Positions 44,901 to 53,426 are shown, numbered from the stretch's first letter. The stretch: DNA of 60,196 nt from CAYWFP01 sp964457365 (GCA_964457365.1 CAYWFP010000011.1:1-60196), one strand, 5' to 3'. The notes: a model not told the origin generated them from the sequence alone. Made by a program: numbers and translations.

Positions 44901-45705
44901 GAAGCTCGCCCATCGCGGCGATGCCCGGCACCTTGTCGATCTTGGTGACCAGCAGGTAGACCGGGAAGCGGTGGCCGAGATGCTCCATCAGCGAGTTGAT
45001 CCGCTCGCGCAGGCTCTGGCCGTAGCTGGCGAGCGAATCGGCGTGCGCCTCGGCGAGGCGGTCGGCGGCGACGGTGACGACGACGCCGTTCAGGGGCTCC
45101 TGCCGGCGATACTTGGCCAGCAGTTCCAGGAAGACCTGCCACTCCGCCTCGTCGCGGCCGAGGACGTAGCGGCCGGCCGCGTCGAGGACGATGGCGTTGT
45201 CGAAGAACCACCATTGCACGTCCTGCGTGGCGGTCAGTTGCGCGCTGTCGCCGCCGGCGGTGGCGGCGCTGAGACGCGAGCGCTGCGCGGCGGCGCTCTT
45301 GCCCGATCCGGGCTCGCCGAGCAGCAGGAACCACGGCAGCGCGTAGAGCGGGTTGCCCCCGCGCTTGAGATGCGAGCGGCGAAGCATGGCGATGGCCTCG
45401 CGCCAGTGCTGCTGCAGGCCGCGGGCCTTCTCGCGCTCGTGGTCGGGACGCTTGGTCAGTTCGGCCTCGTCCTGCTGGATGACCTGCTGGACGAATTTCT
45501 TCTCCTTGCGCCGGATCCACCAGCGGTGCAGCACGAAGAGGAGGATCAGCCCCAGGACCGCGCCGCCGAGGACGTACATCGACGGCTCGAAATCCCAGTC
45601 GAAGACGAGCATCAGCACCAGCGGGATAGCCAGCAGCACGCAGACCACCACGACGATGGCCAGCAGATACACGAAGAAGGCGAGGCACCCCTTGAGCAGT
45701 TTCAT
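41965..45705 (-). CDS. tssM: type VI secretion protein TssM (IcmF)
   Basis: The 1246-residue inner-membrane protein has two N-terminal membrane helices (about 8-35 and 43-60). A cytoplasmic NTPase-like domain carries Walker A GEPGSGKS (130-137) and FFDNAIVLDAAGRYV. A third helix (VLLMSWIVLVISVGIMLTAGW) lies near residue 435, followed by the large periplasmic part. The C-terminus (about 1020-1220) contains the IcmF C-terminal beta domain. TssM forms the trans-envelope core with TssL and TssJ. It starts 7 bp after tssL. Its end has a Pro-rich tail. Confidence 0.95.
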   Translation of the reverse strand: MKLLKGCLAFFVYLLAIVVVVCVLLAIPLVLMLVFDWDFEPSMYVLGGAVLGLILLFVLHRWWIRRKEKKFVQQVIQQDEAELTKRPDHEREKARGLQQHWREAIAMLRRSHLKRGGNPLYALPWFLLLGEPGSGKSAAAQRSRLSAATAGGDSAQLTATQDVQWWFFDNAIVLDAAGRYVLGRDEAEWQVFLELLAKYRRQEPLNGVVVTVAADRLAEAHADSLASYGQSLRERINSLMEHLGHRFPVYLLVTKIDKVPGIAAMGELLPAEALEQCMGAMSRPGQTPEEAIESTLAQVVDQLRDLRLLLLHNHPRVRPDAVFFPDAMGTLAPGLKAVSRGLFSENPYQPTPFLRGIFFASAVQEGRAMPQVLQALGLPAEVKPAAPKGDRPMFLRDLFVQVLPRDRRLWTPLPEYLRRQAVPRNVLLMSWIVLVISVGIMLTAGWVQTRTTMEAYRREFRKPAYLDQEDVAGGYGERNLRMFFRFRNDIERLEDYNAALWWTRPLNFADTHFIERRLKYRFSEDFHKLVLSPLDLDLMLHARKIDAKTPDKVVGAYYEHLVRRINIARAASRGWSIEDKPLPSGQVLWALDRGYPREVARWLPELYQACVDWRTDRRIFAEHEEELLRTLVSLVEKDRIDSQTVALNWTEVWADDSGVPPVTLVDFWPLTGAMPADAPRIRPAHTLAGREKIFDLLEEYAEALNDPRLDEQGRERMAALLLSSIKAFRVQYNDRVFADWYAFAARFSEGRDRLRGIDQIGRTAQRCALLDGPYSRFLDRAWTELSEFLVADRDRPTWLQLVGQLRQIRLVKGRKTSLRVMKPLAGYWDKIEKKVTGAPGTMVKSLDAPEYFLEFREGLKSVRPKLDEQECKTAYENLKAGFEGRPPGAVPGAGALPVATPASEDEGGGYKAAADAFKILREELGTDSPEEQTVWTLQRGPLDFMLDYAILQTASHLQDKWETRVYNDVKNVPPTDMPKELFAKAGGKVWAFTREEAKPFLVKGEKTFIARTYFGHQVPFTGRFLRFLADGDRGKWGIQDSYTVEIRALPTDVLPIHLHKPVVDRPYLTVLTLRLTDKKTVLENYNYPASKTFAWTPGSGGEVELQIRFSTMTLRKIYGGDGGFVTFIGDFAGDGAHVFAAEDFPTYAESLKALNVDKILVKYRMSGYRPVLRLKDVYGLDIPQRIVHTPGEDEPAYYTAEELKKREAAQAPQAKLESGNGYTPQTDPAKLKVDPELPGVPPHPVQ

Positions 45706-45712
45706 CGCGTCC

Positions 45713-47056
45713 TCAGAAGCCGTAGAGCGTCTGCATCAGGTCGGCGATATCGAGCTGGAAGATCACGTAGAGCGCAATTAGCGCCAGCACCGGCCAGACC
45801 GCCATGAAGACGCTCAGCACGATCGCGCCGGTCGACGAGGCCCGCGCCGCCGCCGGAGCGTACTCGGCATAGGCCGCGGGGAAGAGCCGGCGGGTCTTGA
45901 GCGCCGCCGCCTCCGGCGCGCTGCCGAAGACGCGGCGCACCGTGGCCAGCTTCAGCGCCTCCAGCTCGTCCGCGCCGTACTTGCCGAAGTAACGCCCCTG
46001 GAAGCCCAGCGCCAAACAGGTGGCGTACACCTCCAGCACGTCCTTCTGCGCGGCGGCGAGCTGCCGGAGATAGTCGAAGAACTCTTCGCCGGCGTTGGTG
46101 GTGTTGAAGAAGACGCGCTGCAGCTCCTCCTTGGGCCAGCGCATCTTCTCGCGCCACTTCGAGCAGGAGATCATCTCGTCCACCCAGGCGGCCACGGCGA
46201 AACGCGCCAGGTCGTAGTCCTCCTGCGCGTAAGCGCTGCGCGCGGCCGCCTCGCGGCTCTTCTCGAAGAGGCGGTGCAGGTTGTCGCGGACGCTCTGGAA
46301 GCCGAACGCGTCGCGGCCGGCCGCGGGCGGCGGCTTGGGCGGCGTCGCGCTGACCGGCGGCGGGCTGATCGGGCGCGGCGGCGCGGGAGCCTCCGTCTTC
46401 GGCTTTGGCGGAACCTTGGCCGGCGGCGGCGGGGCCGGCGGCGGCGCTGGAGCCTCCGTCCTCGGCTTCGGCGGAGCCTTGGCCGGCGGCGGCGCGGGCG
46501 GTTTGGCCGACGCCGGGGACGAAGAAATCAACGCGGTCAGCCCGCCTCCCTTGGTCCGGGATTTGGCGCTTTCTTCCGCAGGCGCGGGCGGTTTGGGCGC
46601 GGGCTTCGCGGCGGCCTTGGCCGCGGCGGCGTTGGGTGGCGGCGGCGGCGGCGCCTTGGGCGCGGGCTTGGGCGTTTTGGCCGCGTCCGGCGTATCGGGC
46701 TTGCGCGCGGCCGCGTTCGGTGGCGGCGAAACCTTGGGCGGTTGTTTTGGCGTCTTCAGCGGGGTCTGGGATCCACCGCCGAGGAATTGGTCCAGTCCGA
46801 CGGGCTTGCCCGCATCGGCCGCGGACGCGGGCGGGCTCTTCGGCGCGGGAGGCTTCTGGGGCTTCTTCTTGCCCGCGCCCGAGAGCAGCTTCTCCAGCCC
46901 GGAGGTGTCGCGCTTGCCTTCCCGGGCGAAGGCGATGTCGAGCTTGCCCTCGCCCCATCCGGGCGTCAGCACCTCGCCCGGCTCGTCGCGCCCGACCTCG
47001 TCGAGGAAGTAGAGCATGTAGCCGAAGATCTCGGTGAAGCAGTCGATCAGACGCAT
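45713..47056 (-). CDS. tssL: type VI secretion protein TssL (DotU) with long proline-rich insertion
   Basis: The 447-residue protein has a split DotU domain. Residues 1-20 (LIDCFTEIFGYMLYFL) match DotU helix 1. Residues about 65-248 are a Pro/Ala/Lys-rich low-complexity stretch. Residues 250-400 hold the rest (FAVAAWVDEMI, NAGEEFFDYLRQL, EVYATCLALGFQGRYFGKYG). A C-terminal tail anchor (VFMAVWPVLALIALYVIFQL) follows. There is no OmpA-type peptidoglycan-binding domain. Usual DotU proteins have about 20 residues where this insertion sits. It lies in tssJ-K-L-M. Confidence 0.93.
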   Translation of the reverse strand: MRLIDCFTEIFGYMLYFLDEVGRDEPGEVLTPGWGEGKLDIAFAREGKRDTSGLEKLLSGAGKKKPQKPPAPKSPPASAADAGKPVGLDQFLGGGSQTPLKTPKQPPKVSPPPNAAARKPDTPDAAKTPKPAPKAPPPPPPNAAAAKAAAKPAPKPPAPAEESAKSRTKGGGLTALISSSPASAKPPAPPPAKAPPKPRTEAPAPPPAPPPPAKVPPKPKTEAPAPPRPISPPPVSATPPKPPPAAGRDAFGFQSVRDNLHRLFEKSREAAARSAYAQEDYDLARFAVAAWVDEMISCSKWREKMRWPKEELQRVFFNTTNAGEEFFDYLRQLAAAQKDVLEVYATCLALGFQGRYFGKYGADELEALKLATVRRVFGSAPEAAALKTRRLFPAAYAEYAPAAARASSTGAIVLSVFMAVWPVLALIALYVIFQLDIADLMQTLYGF

Positions 47057-47060
47057 GGCC

Positions 47061-48452
47061 TCACGCCTTCCTCTGGACGGCGATCTCGACGATCAAATCC
47101 TCCGGCGCGGTGTCCCAATACAGCGCCACGGCGCCGGTCTGCTGCACCTCCTGCCAGAGCCCGTCGTTCTTGTCGATGCGGAAGTAAAGCGCGTGCGCCA
47201 GGCGCGGCACCCCCGGCGGCGGGTACGGCAGGTGCTCCAGCGGCACGCCGGAGATGAAGCGCGTGGTCAAATCGTCGATGCTGCGGCGCGAACTGAGCTT
47301 GCCCACCGTCAGCAGCCCGTCGATGACGCTCTCGGGCGCCTCCTCGGTGCGCAGGATCAAGCAGTAGCCGAAGCGCGGATCGAAGGCGCTCTCGGGCATG
47401 TCGCCGACGAAGAAGCCGTCCTCGCGCTCGAGCCGGATGATGTTCTCGCCGCCGAGGGCGATCTCGTCGAGGAGGAAGTTGATCACCGCCTGCGCGGTGG
47501 AGAAGCAGACCTCGAGATGGCGGTGGTCGTACAGCGGCACCACGCGCGTGTCGTCCTGCATCAAGCCGTCGGCGCCGAGGCGGTCGCTGAAGGTGCTCAG
47601 CTCGCCGATCAACTGCCGCAGGAGCGCGTAGACGCGCCACGGGTGCACGTCCGGCGCCCCGGTGAGATGCAGCAGCAGCGGGACGTAGCGGCTGAGCGTG
47701 CGCAGGCCCAGGATCTGGACGAAGTCGCCCATCTCCAGGTCCGCGGTCTTCAGATCGCGCGACGACTTGGCGTCCTCCAGCAGCCGCGTCCGCGCGCCGA
47801 CCTGGTCGCGGATCTGCTTGACCAGCTTCTCCAGGCGGGCCGAGCCGGCGAGCGAGAGGCACGGCGGGATATGCTTGCTCGAGAGCACGATCTCCTTGCC
47901 GTCGCGCTCGAGCTGCGCCAGGGGGATCAGGTCGTACTCGTTGAGGTCGGACTCCTCGGTGCTCCAGAAGACGCGCAGGACGTAGTGCAGCCGCTTCATC
48001 TGCGCCTCGGGCCCGCTCTCGTACAGGTCCTTCACCGCCTCGGAATCGGCCGTGGAGACGAAACGCGTGCTCACCTCGCCCGGACTCTCCAGGGCGGGCA
48101 CCACCGTGACGTTGCCGCCGGCGGGATTCCACTTGCGCAGGCCCAGGAAGACCGTCAGCGCCTCCTCGTCGGTGGCCCACTCCGCGGCGAAGCTGCGCGC
48201 CTGGAAGAGGGCGTTGCCGGGGTAGGTGACGTAGGTGCCGTCGGGGAAGACGAACTCGCCGCCGAAGAGGTCGAAGGTCATGCTCGTCAGCGCGGCCTCG
48301 CGGATCTCCATGCTGCCGACGCCCCAGAAGTGCGGCTGGAGGAAACGGTGGATCGGCGCCAGCAGCGACTGGACGTGCAGATCCTGCATCTGGAAGTGCT
48401 GCGGCTGCAGGAAGAGCCCCTGGTGCCAGAAGAGCGGTTTGCTGATATCCAT
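47061..48452 (-). CDS. tssK: type VI secretion baseplate protein TssK
   Basis: The 463-residue protein begins in canonical TssK fashion, FWHQGLFLQPQHFQ, and contains VQILGLRTLSRYVPLL, HPWRVYALLRQLIGEL and a C-terminal domain with YFRIDKNDGLWQ. TssK links the baseplate to the membrane complex. The frame is open to 49196, but conservation starts at 48452. It lies 5 bp after tssJ and 4 bp before tssL. Confidence 0.95.
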   Translation of the reverse strand: MDISKPLFWHQGLFLQPQHFQMQDLHVQSLLAPIHRFLQPHFWGVGSMEIREAALTSMTFDLFGGEFVFPDGTYVTYPGNALFQARSFAAEWATDEEALTVFLGLRKWNPAGGNVTVVPALESPGEVSTRFVSTADSEAVKDLYESGPEAQMKRLHYVLRVFWSTEESDLNEYDLIPLAQLERDGKEIVLSSKHIPPCLSLAGSARLEKLVKQIRDQVGARTRLLEDAKSSRDLKTADLEMGDFVQILGLRTLSRYVPLLLHLTGAPDVHPWRVYALLRQLIGELSTFSDRLGADGLMQDDTRVVPLYDHRHLEVCFSTAQAVINFLLDEIALGGENIIRLEREDGFFVGDMPESAFDPRFGYCLILRTEEAPESVIDGLLTVGKLSSRRSIDDLTTRFISGVPLEHLPYPPPGVPRLAHALYFRIDKNDGLWQEVQQTGAVALYWDTAPEDLIVEIAVQRKA

Positions 48453-48457
48453 AGGAT

Positions 48458-49090
48458 TTATCTCTTGTCGATGAAATCGTCCTTGGCCGAAAACTTGATC
48501 CCGTTGCGCCCGAAGAGTATGCCGATGGTCATGGGGGTGGCGATCGACATCGTGCCGCCGCCTTTCTGCTTGGCCGGCTTGACCGGAATCTGGAAGATGC
48601 GATCGACCTTCCCCGGCCGCAGATCGTAATAGCCCGCGACGATGGCCACCCAGGCGGCACCTTCGACGCGGTCGAGATAAACCGCTTTCAAATCGCCCGG
48701 CTGGACGATGATGCGCTTGAGCTGCTTGATGTCCGGGTTCTCGTTGGCCCCGTCGAGAAAGCGCGTCAGGCCGTCGCCGGTCTGGCGGATGTTGTCGAAG
48801 CTGTCGGACTTCTCCATCTGCACCACCGCCACCATCAGCGTATGCGGCTGGCCCTCGTACCAGTTCAGATCCGCCGCCGCCTCGTACTTGAACTTGAGCG
48901 CGTTGCGGTCGCGCCCCAGATCCACCTTCGGCGTCTGCGGCTGCGCCTGCACCCCGCCGCCACCGCCCAAACAGGAGCACGCCGCCAGCGGCGACAACGC
49001 CAGCAGCAGACGCAATAGAAACGGCACCAACCGCGTGGACGCGCGCAAAGGGTTGTCCAGACGCGGCGCCAGGGCTTTGTGATCGATCAT
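48458..49090 (-). CDS. tssJ: type VI secretion lipoprotein TssJ
   Basis: Taken from ATG 49090 (GGAG upstream) the protein has 210 residues; an in-frame start at 49117 is less likely. A lipoprotein signal (RLLLALSPLAACSCLGG) is followed by a Gly-rich linker and the TssJ beta-sandwich (HTLMVAVVQMEKSDSFDNI; RIIVQPGDLKAVYLDR). It anchors TssM to the outer membrane. First gene of tssJ-K-L-M, with a strong promoter at 49164-49192. Confidence 0.92.
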   Translation of the reverse strand: MIDHKALAPRLDNPLRASTRLVPFLLRLLLALSPLAACSCLGGGGGVQAQPQTPKVDLGRDRNALKFKYEAAADLNWYEGQPHTLMVAVVQMEKSDSFDNIRQTGDGLTRFLDGANENPDIKQLKRIIVQPGDLKAVYLDRVEGAAWVAIVAGYYDLRPGKVDRIFQIPVKPAKQKGGGTMSIATPMTIGILFGRNGIKFSAKDDFIDKR

Positions 49091-49163
49091 TCTCGTGCTC
49101 CGCCGGGCACACGACACGCACTCTCAACCGGCCAGACATTGATAACCCATGATACGAGAATAC

Positions 49164-49192
49164 GTTATATCTATCGTCCAGGCAAGAGTCAA
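49164..49192 (-). promoter_or_regulatory. sigma70-type promoter for tssJKLM
   Basis: Minus strand: TTGACT (49192-49187), 17-bp spacer, TATAAC (49169-49164). Both boxes match at five of six. About 70 nt of leader precede tssJ. Confidence 0.78.
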
Positions 49193-49258
49193 GCACCGCA
49201 TCTTCTTAATCAACCGTCGCCGAAAAGCCCGGAATCGCGATCTGTATCCCGAATACCG

Positions 49259-49286
49259 TTGCCAACTTCCAGCGATAGGGTATGAT
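49259..49286 (+). promoter_or_regulatory. promoter candidate for racemase-cyclase-cNMP unit
   Basis: TTGCCA (49259-49264), 16-bp spacer, TATGAT (49281-49286). Divergent from the tssJ promoter, 67 bp between the two -35 boxes. Confidence 0.58.
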
Positions 49287-49298
49287 GCCCGGGTAGCG

Positions 49299-49315
49299 GG
49301 TATTGCGGCAATACC
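49299..49315. promoter_or_regulatory. inverted repeat, candidate operator
   Basis: GGTATTG-CGG-CAATACC, perfect 7-bp arms, beginning 12 bp after the -10 box, so at the predicted start site. Position suits a repressor site or an RNA 5'-hairpin. Confidence 0.5.
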
Positions 49316-49396
49316 GTCTCGCGGCGACGATTCGCGCTGCAGTCGTTCTCGCGTTCCGGCCATCTGCCGGCAACTCCCGGCTCGGAAAGGTCTGCC

Positions 49397-50236
49397 ATGA
49401 TCCCGGACCTGTACGAACGTACCGCTCACGCGCGGCAGCAGCAGATTATCGGCCTCGTCGGCGGTCTCGGGCCCTACGCGCACCTGGCGCTCGAACGAAA
49501 ACTGCTCGACGCCGCGCGCAAGCTCGTCGGCGCCGACAACGACCAGGCGTATCCGGAGTGGATCCTCAGCGCCGCGCCGCAGACGACCGACCGGACGCTG
49601 GCGTTCCTGGGCCGGGCCGCGTCGCCGACGCCGTGGCTGGTGCGCAGCATCAAGCGACTGGAGAACCACACCGCCGACGACGGTACGAAGGTCCGCGGCG
49701 CCGACTTCGTCGTCATCGCCTGCAACACCGCGCACTGCTTCCTGGAGGAGGTCCGCCCGCACGTGGCGCTGCCGATCCTGGATATGATCGAGACGACCGC
49801 GGGGGCGATCAGGCAAGACCGCCCGGGCGCCCGCGTCGGCATCATGGCCACCACCGGCGTACTGATGAGCCGGATCTATCACAACGCCCTGGAAGGCGCC
49901 GGACAGAGCCCGGTCTCGACGCTGGACCTGGAGGACGGGGAGGCGGCGCAGCGCGAGTTGGTCATGGCTGCGTTATACGGCCCGTGGAAAGACGGCGGAC
50001 ACACCGGCGGCGGCATCAAGGGCGACGGCCCGCAACCGGAGCACGCCGAGGCGCTCGAACAGGCCGCGGCGCGGCTGGTGCGCGAACTTCGCGCAGAGGT
50101 GCTGATCGCCGGCTGCACCGAGATCCCGCTGGCGCTGACCGGATCCGAAACGGCCGGCGTGCCGCTGGTCGATCCGATGCAAGCGGTGGCCGAGGCGGCG
50201 ATTGTGCGGGCATACGGCCTGGCCGATGCGAATTGA
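49397..50236 (+). CDS. aspartate/glutamate racemase family protein
   Basis: The 279-residue protein has the two catalytic Cys of the family: VVIACNTAHCFL and LIAGCTEIPLAL. The start IIGLVGGLGPYAHLALERK fits the Asp/Glu racemase/hydantoin racemase group. It interconverts L- and D-amino acids in the cytoplasm, most often aspartate or glutamate. D-amino acids are used in peptidoglycan and biofilm control; a link to the adjacent secretion genes is only positional. AAAGG precedes the ATG. It overlaps the cyclase gene by 11 bp. Confidence 0.87.
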   Translation: MIPDLYERTAHARQQQIIGLVGGLGPYAHLALERKLLDAARKLVGADNDQAYPEWILSAAPQTTDRTLAFLGRAASPTPWLVRSIKRLENHTADDGTKVRGADFVVIACNTAHCFLEEVRPHVALPILDMIETTAGAIRQDRPGARVGIMATTGVLMSRIYHNALEGAGQSPVSTLDLEDGEAAQRELVMAALYGPWKDGGHTGGGIKGDGPQPEHAEALEQAAARLVRELRAEVLIAGCTEIPLALTGSETAGVPLVDPMQAVAEAAIVRAYGLADAN

Positions 50237-52382
50237 AACGGGATTGACCTTGCTGCACCGATTTCTCGAACTCATCCAGTGGCAGAAGTTCCAGACCAAG
50301 CTGGTCACCATCTTCACCGGCCTGATCCTGCTCTCGGTCTCGGTCATTACCGCGCATTCTTATTACATGAATTCGCGCACGACGCTGGCGATCGCGAACG
50401 ACCTGATCACCGAGGTCACCCGCACCGTGCGCGAACGGACGGTCAACTACTTCGCGCCGGCGCAGCACATGGCCGAGCTGACCGCCCGCCTGGTCGAGAG
50501 CGAGGGCGGGGTCGACCTGACCGACGCACCACTGCTGGAACGCTTCTTGAGCGATATCCTGCCGGTCTATCCGCAGTTGGCCATGCTCTACATCGCCAAC
50601 GAGGAGGGCGACCTGCTCATGGCCCACCGCCAGCCCGACGACAGCATCGCCGTCAAGATCGTCGACCGCGATGACGGACGCGAAACCGCCCGCGAAATCT
50701 GGCGCTACTACGATACGCCAAACCGGCCGCCGCGGGAGACGGTCACCGAGGGCGTCGATTACGATCCGCGCTGGCGCACCTGGTACATCGGCGCCAAGGC
50801 CACGGACTCGGTCTTCTGGAGCGAGATCTATATCTTCCGCACCGGCGGCATGCCCGGCATCACCGCCACCCACACCGTCGACGCGCGCGACGGAGGCTTC
50901 TGGGGCGTCGTGGCGGCGGACCTGACGCTGCACCGCTTGTCGGACTTCCTGAAGACCCTGCAGATCGGCCAGACCGGGACGGCGTTCATCGCCGAACGGC
51001 GTACCGACGACGCCGACCGGCCGTATCTGCAAATCATCGCCCACCCGGAGAAGGACGCGCTGGTCCACCGCGACGGCGCGATCACGCGCCCGCTGCGCGG
51101 CACGGAATTCGGCCGCCCCCGCCTGCGCAGGGCCTGCGAATCATTCCTGGAGACCGACGAGCGGCACTTCGTCTACACCTGCCGCGGCGAACGCTACATG
51201 GCCCGCTTCACCGCCTTTCCGCCGTCGTTCCAGAAGAACTGGACCATCGGCGTGGTCGTCCCCGAGCAGGACTTCGTCGGCGGCATCCAGCGGGCGCACA
51301 TGATCTCGCTCCTGATCTCGCTGGGGGTGCTGCTGATCTCCATCCTCTGCGCGGTGCTCCTGGCGCGGAACGTCTCGCGGCCGATCGAACGACTCTGCGA
51401 GGAGGCCCGGAAGATCCAGGACCTCGACCTCGAGGGCGACATCGACATCGAGTCGCACATCTACGAGATCCACCAGATGAGCGCCTCGATGGCCTCGATG
51501 AAGACCGGACTGCGCGCCTTCCAGAAATATGTCCCCGCGGCGCTGGTGCGGCGGCTGATCCAGACCGGCGAAGGCAGCGGCCTCGGCGGGCACGAGCGGG
51601 ATTTGACGCTCTTCTTCTCCGATATCGCCGGCTTCACCCCCATCAGCGAGCGGATGGAGCCGCGCGATCTGATGCTGCACCTCTCGGAGTATCTCGACGC
51701 GCTGACAACGGTGATCCAAGGGGAGCGCGGCGTCGTGGACAAGTACATCGGCGACGCGATCATGGCCTTCTGGGGCGCGCCCGAGCCGGATCCGAACCAT
51801 GTCGTCCACGCCTGCCGCGCGGCGCTGTGCTGCCGCCGGACCGTGGAGAAGCTCAACCGCCGCTGGCGCGCGGAGGGCAAGGTGGAACTGCCCACCCGCA
51901 TCGGCATCCATACCGGGCGGACCATCGTCGGCAACATCGGCTCGCGCGACCGCTGGAACTACACCATGCTCGGCGACACGGTCAACCTCGCCAGCCGCCT
52001 CGAAGGCGTCAACAAGTTCTACGGCACCAGCGTCCTGGTCAGCCAGGCCACTCGCGAGCAGGCCGGCGACACGTTCGTCTTCCGCCCCGTCGACCTGGTG
52101 GCGGTCAAGGGCAAGCGCCGGGGAAGCGTCCTCTACGAGTTGATCGGCGCCGAGGACGACAGCGACGCGGCCGAGCGGATCGCCTTCGCCGAAGGTTATG
52201 CCGCCGCCTTCGACAGCTACCGGCGGAGGGAATGGCGCGAAGCGCTCGAACGGTTCGAAACGCTGGCGACGGCGCATCCGGAGGACCACCCCGCGCGCAT
52301 CTTCGTCGACCGCTGCCGCGAATACCTCGCGCGCGACCCGGGACCCGACTGGGACGGACTGGTGCATCTGGAAGCCAAGTAG
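50226..52382 (+). CDS. membrane adenylate cyclase with Cache sensor and HAMP
   Basis: The 718-residue class III cyclase has one membrane helix (about 25-45), a periplasmic double-Cache-like domain (about 50-350; DPRWRTWYIGAKAT, FWGVVAADLTL), a second helix (LLISLGVLLISILCAVLLA), a HAMP linker with KIQDLDLEGDI, and a cyclase domain. The metal-binding Asp residues are in LFFSDIAGFT and DKYIGDAIMAF, with NYTMLGDTVNLASRLEG. The transition-state Asn/Arg pair looks intact (VNLASR). A C-terminal tail of about 70 residues follows. It should make cAMP in response to an external ligand. The downstream protein is a likely receptor. Confidence 0.92.
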   Translation: MRIETGLTLLHRFLELIQWQKFQTKLVTIFTGLILLSVSVITAHSYYMNSRTTLAIANDLITEVTRTVRERTVNYFAPAQHMAELTARLVESEGGVDLTDAPLLERFLSDILPVYPQLAMLYIANEEGDLLMAHRQPDDSIAVKIVDRDDGRETAREIWRYYDTPNRPPRETVTEGVDYDPRWRTWYIGAKATDSVFWSEIYIFRTGGMPGITATHTVDARDGGFWGVVAADLTLHRLSDFLKTLQIGQTGTAFIAERRTDDADRPYLQIIAHPEKDALVHRDGAITRPLRGTEFGRPRLRRACESFLETDERHFVYTCRGERYMARFTAFPPSFQKNWTIGVVVPEQDFVGGIQRAHMISLLISLGVLLISILCAVLLARNVSRPIERLCEEARKIQDLDLEGDIDIESHIYEIHQMSASMASMKTGLRAFQKYVPAALVRRLIQTGEGSGLGGHERDLTLFFSDIAGFTPISERMEPRDLMLHLSEYLDALTTVIQGERGVVDKYIGDAIMAFWGAPEPDPNHVVHACRAALCCRRTVEKLNRRWRAEGKVELPTRIGIHTGRTIVGNIGSRDRWNYTMLGDTVNLASRLEGVNKFYGTSVLVSQATREQAGDTFVFRPVDLVAVKGKRRGSVLYELIGAEDDSDAAERIAFAEGYAAAFDSYRRREWREALERFETLATAHPEDHPARIFVDRCREYLARDPGPDWDGLVHLEAK

Positions 52383-52402
52383 CGCCGGCGAAGGAGTCTG
52401 CC

Positions 52403-53338
52403 ATGACCGACGACGACATCGACCTGACCCGCGTGCCGCTGCTCTACGCCGAAGGCTGCACGCTCAAAACCGCAGCCTACTGGCATCGGGGCAACGTCAC
52501 CGGGCCGGTGCTGCTGGAGGCCGGCACGGAAGTGACCGCGGCGACCGTCGCCCAGTACCGCGACATCGCGCCCTACGTCGCCTGCTCGCTGCGCGTCGCC
52601 GGCGCGGCCGCAGCGGTCAAGGCGCGCGTGCGCGCCAACCGGGAAGCCTGCCGGCAGAAACGCCGGAAGGCGAAGATGCGCGATATTTCGCGTCAGTACG
52701 ACCCGGAGAGCATCGTCTTCCGCCAGGGCGACAACGAGAGTCTGGAGTGCTTCTTCCTCGCCGAGGGCGCCGTCGACGTCGAGATCGACGGCCTGCGTAT
52801 CGCCACCATCGACAAGCCCGGCCAGCCTATCGGCGAATTGTCGTTCCTTACCGGCGAGCCGCGCTCGGCGACGGTCAAAGTCATCAAGCCCTCCACGCTG
52901 CTCTGCATCCCGCACCGCGACCTGGGGGAGTTCCTCGAGAAGTTCCCCACCATCGCCATCACGCTCTTCGAGTCGATGGCCGAACGCCTGAAAGCCACCT
53001 CGCTCAACCTCAAGACCGTGCAGGCGCAGCTTTCGCGCTCGGCCGATGGCCAAGTCGTCGGCAGCGATCACGACGCGCTGCAGCGTCTGACCGTCTATGC
53101 CAGCCAGCAGGTCGGCGTGCAGCGGGGCAACCTCAAGATCCTCGAGGCACTGATCGCCCATCTCGAGGCGGAATACGCAGACAAGCTCGCCATCGGTCGC
53201 GTCGGGGAGATATTCGGCTACGTGCGGGAATACCGGGACTATCTCCAGCGCATGAACAAGCAGGCCCAGGCCATGCCGCTGATCGAGCACGACCTGCTGC
53301 CCGAACGTCTGCGAGCCCTGGTTACCAAGAAACAATAA
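52403..53338 (+). CDS. cyclic-nucleotide-binding regulator
   Basis: The 311-residue protein follows AAGGAG, 20 bp after the cyclase. An N-terminal region of about 95 residues is followed by a cNMP-binding domain (about 100-215). The phosphate-binding cassette GELSFLTGEPRSATV has the Glu and Arg that contact the cyclic nucleotide. The C-terminal 90 residues are helical with no visible helix-turn-helix, so it is probably not a Crp-type transcription factor. It may act by protein contact. Adjacency to the cyclase makes a self-contained cAMP module. Confidence 0.85.
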   Translation: MTDDDIDLTRVPLLYAEGCTLKTAAYWHRGNVTGPVLLEAGTEVTAATVAQYRDIAPYVACSLRVAGAAAAVKARVRANREACRQKRRKAKMRDISRQYDPESIVFRQGDNESLECFFLAEGAVDVEIDGLRIATIDKPGQPIGELSFLTGEPRSATVKVIKPSTLLCIPHRDLGEFLEKFPTIAITLFESMAERLKATSLNLKTVQAQLSRSADGQVVGSDHDALQRLTVYASQQVGVQRGNLKILEALIAHLEAEYADKLAIGRVGEIFGYVREYRDYLQRMNKQAQAMPLIEHDLLPERLRALVTKKQ

Positions 53339-53397
53339 TGAGACGGATTGCCGTTTATCCAAGCCGCCTCCGACGCCTGGATTAGCAGAAAACTGGT

Positions 53398-53426
53398 TTG
53401 ACAAAAAACGCTGCGCGTGCTAGCAA
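53398..53426 (+). promoter_or_regulatory. promoter candidate for tssABC-hcp operon
   Basis: Perfect TTGACA (53398-53403), 17-bp spacer, poor TAGCAA (53421-53426), suggesting an activator-dependent promoter. It lies 60 bp after the cNMP-binding gene. Confidence 0.45.

Noticed and set aside
48453..49196. In-frame upstream extension of tssK
   Set aside because: The extension overlaps tssJ in another frame and has no conserved sequence; TssK proteins start at the FWHQGLFLQPQHF block.
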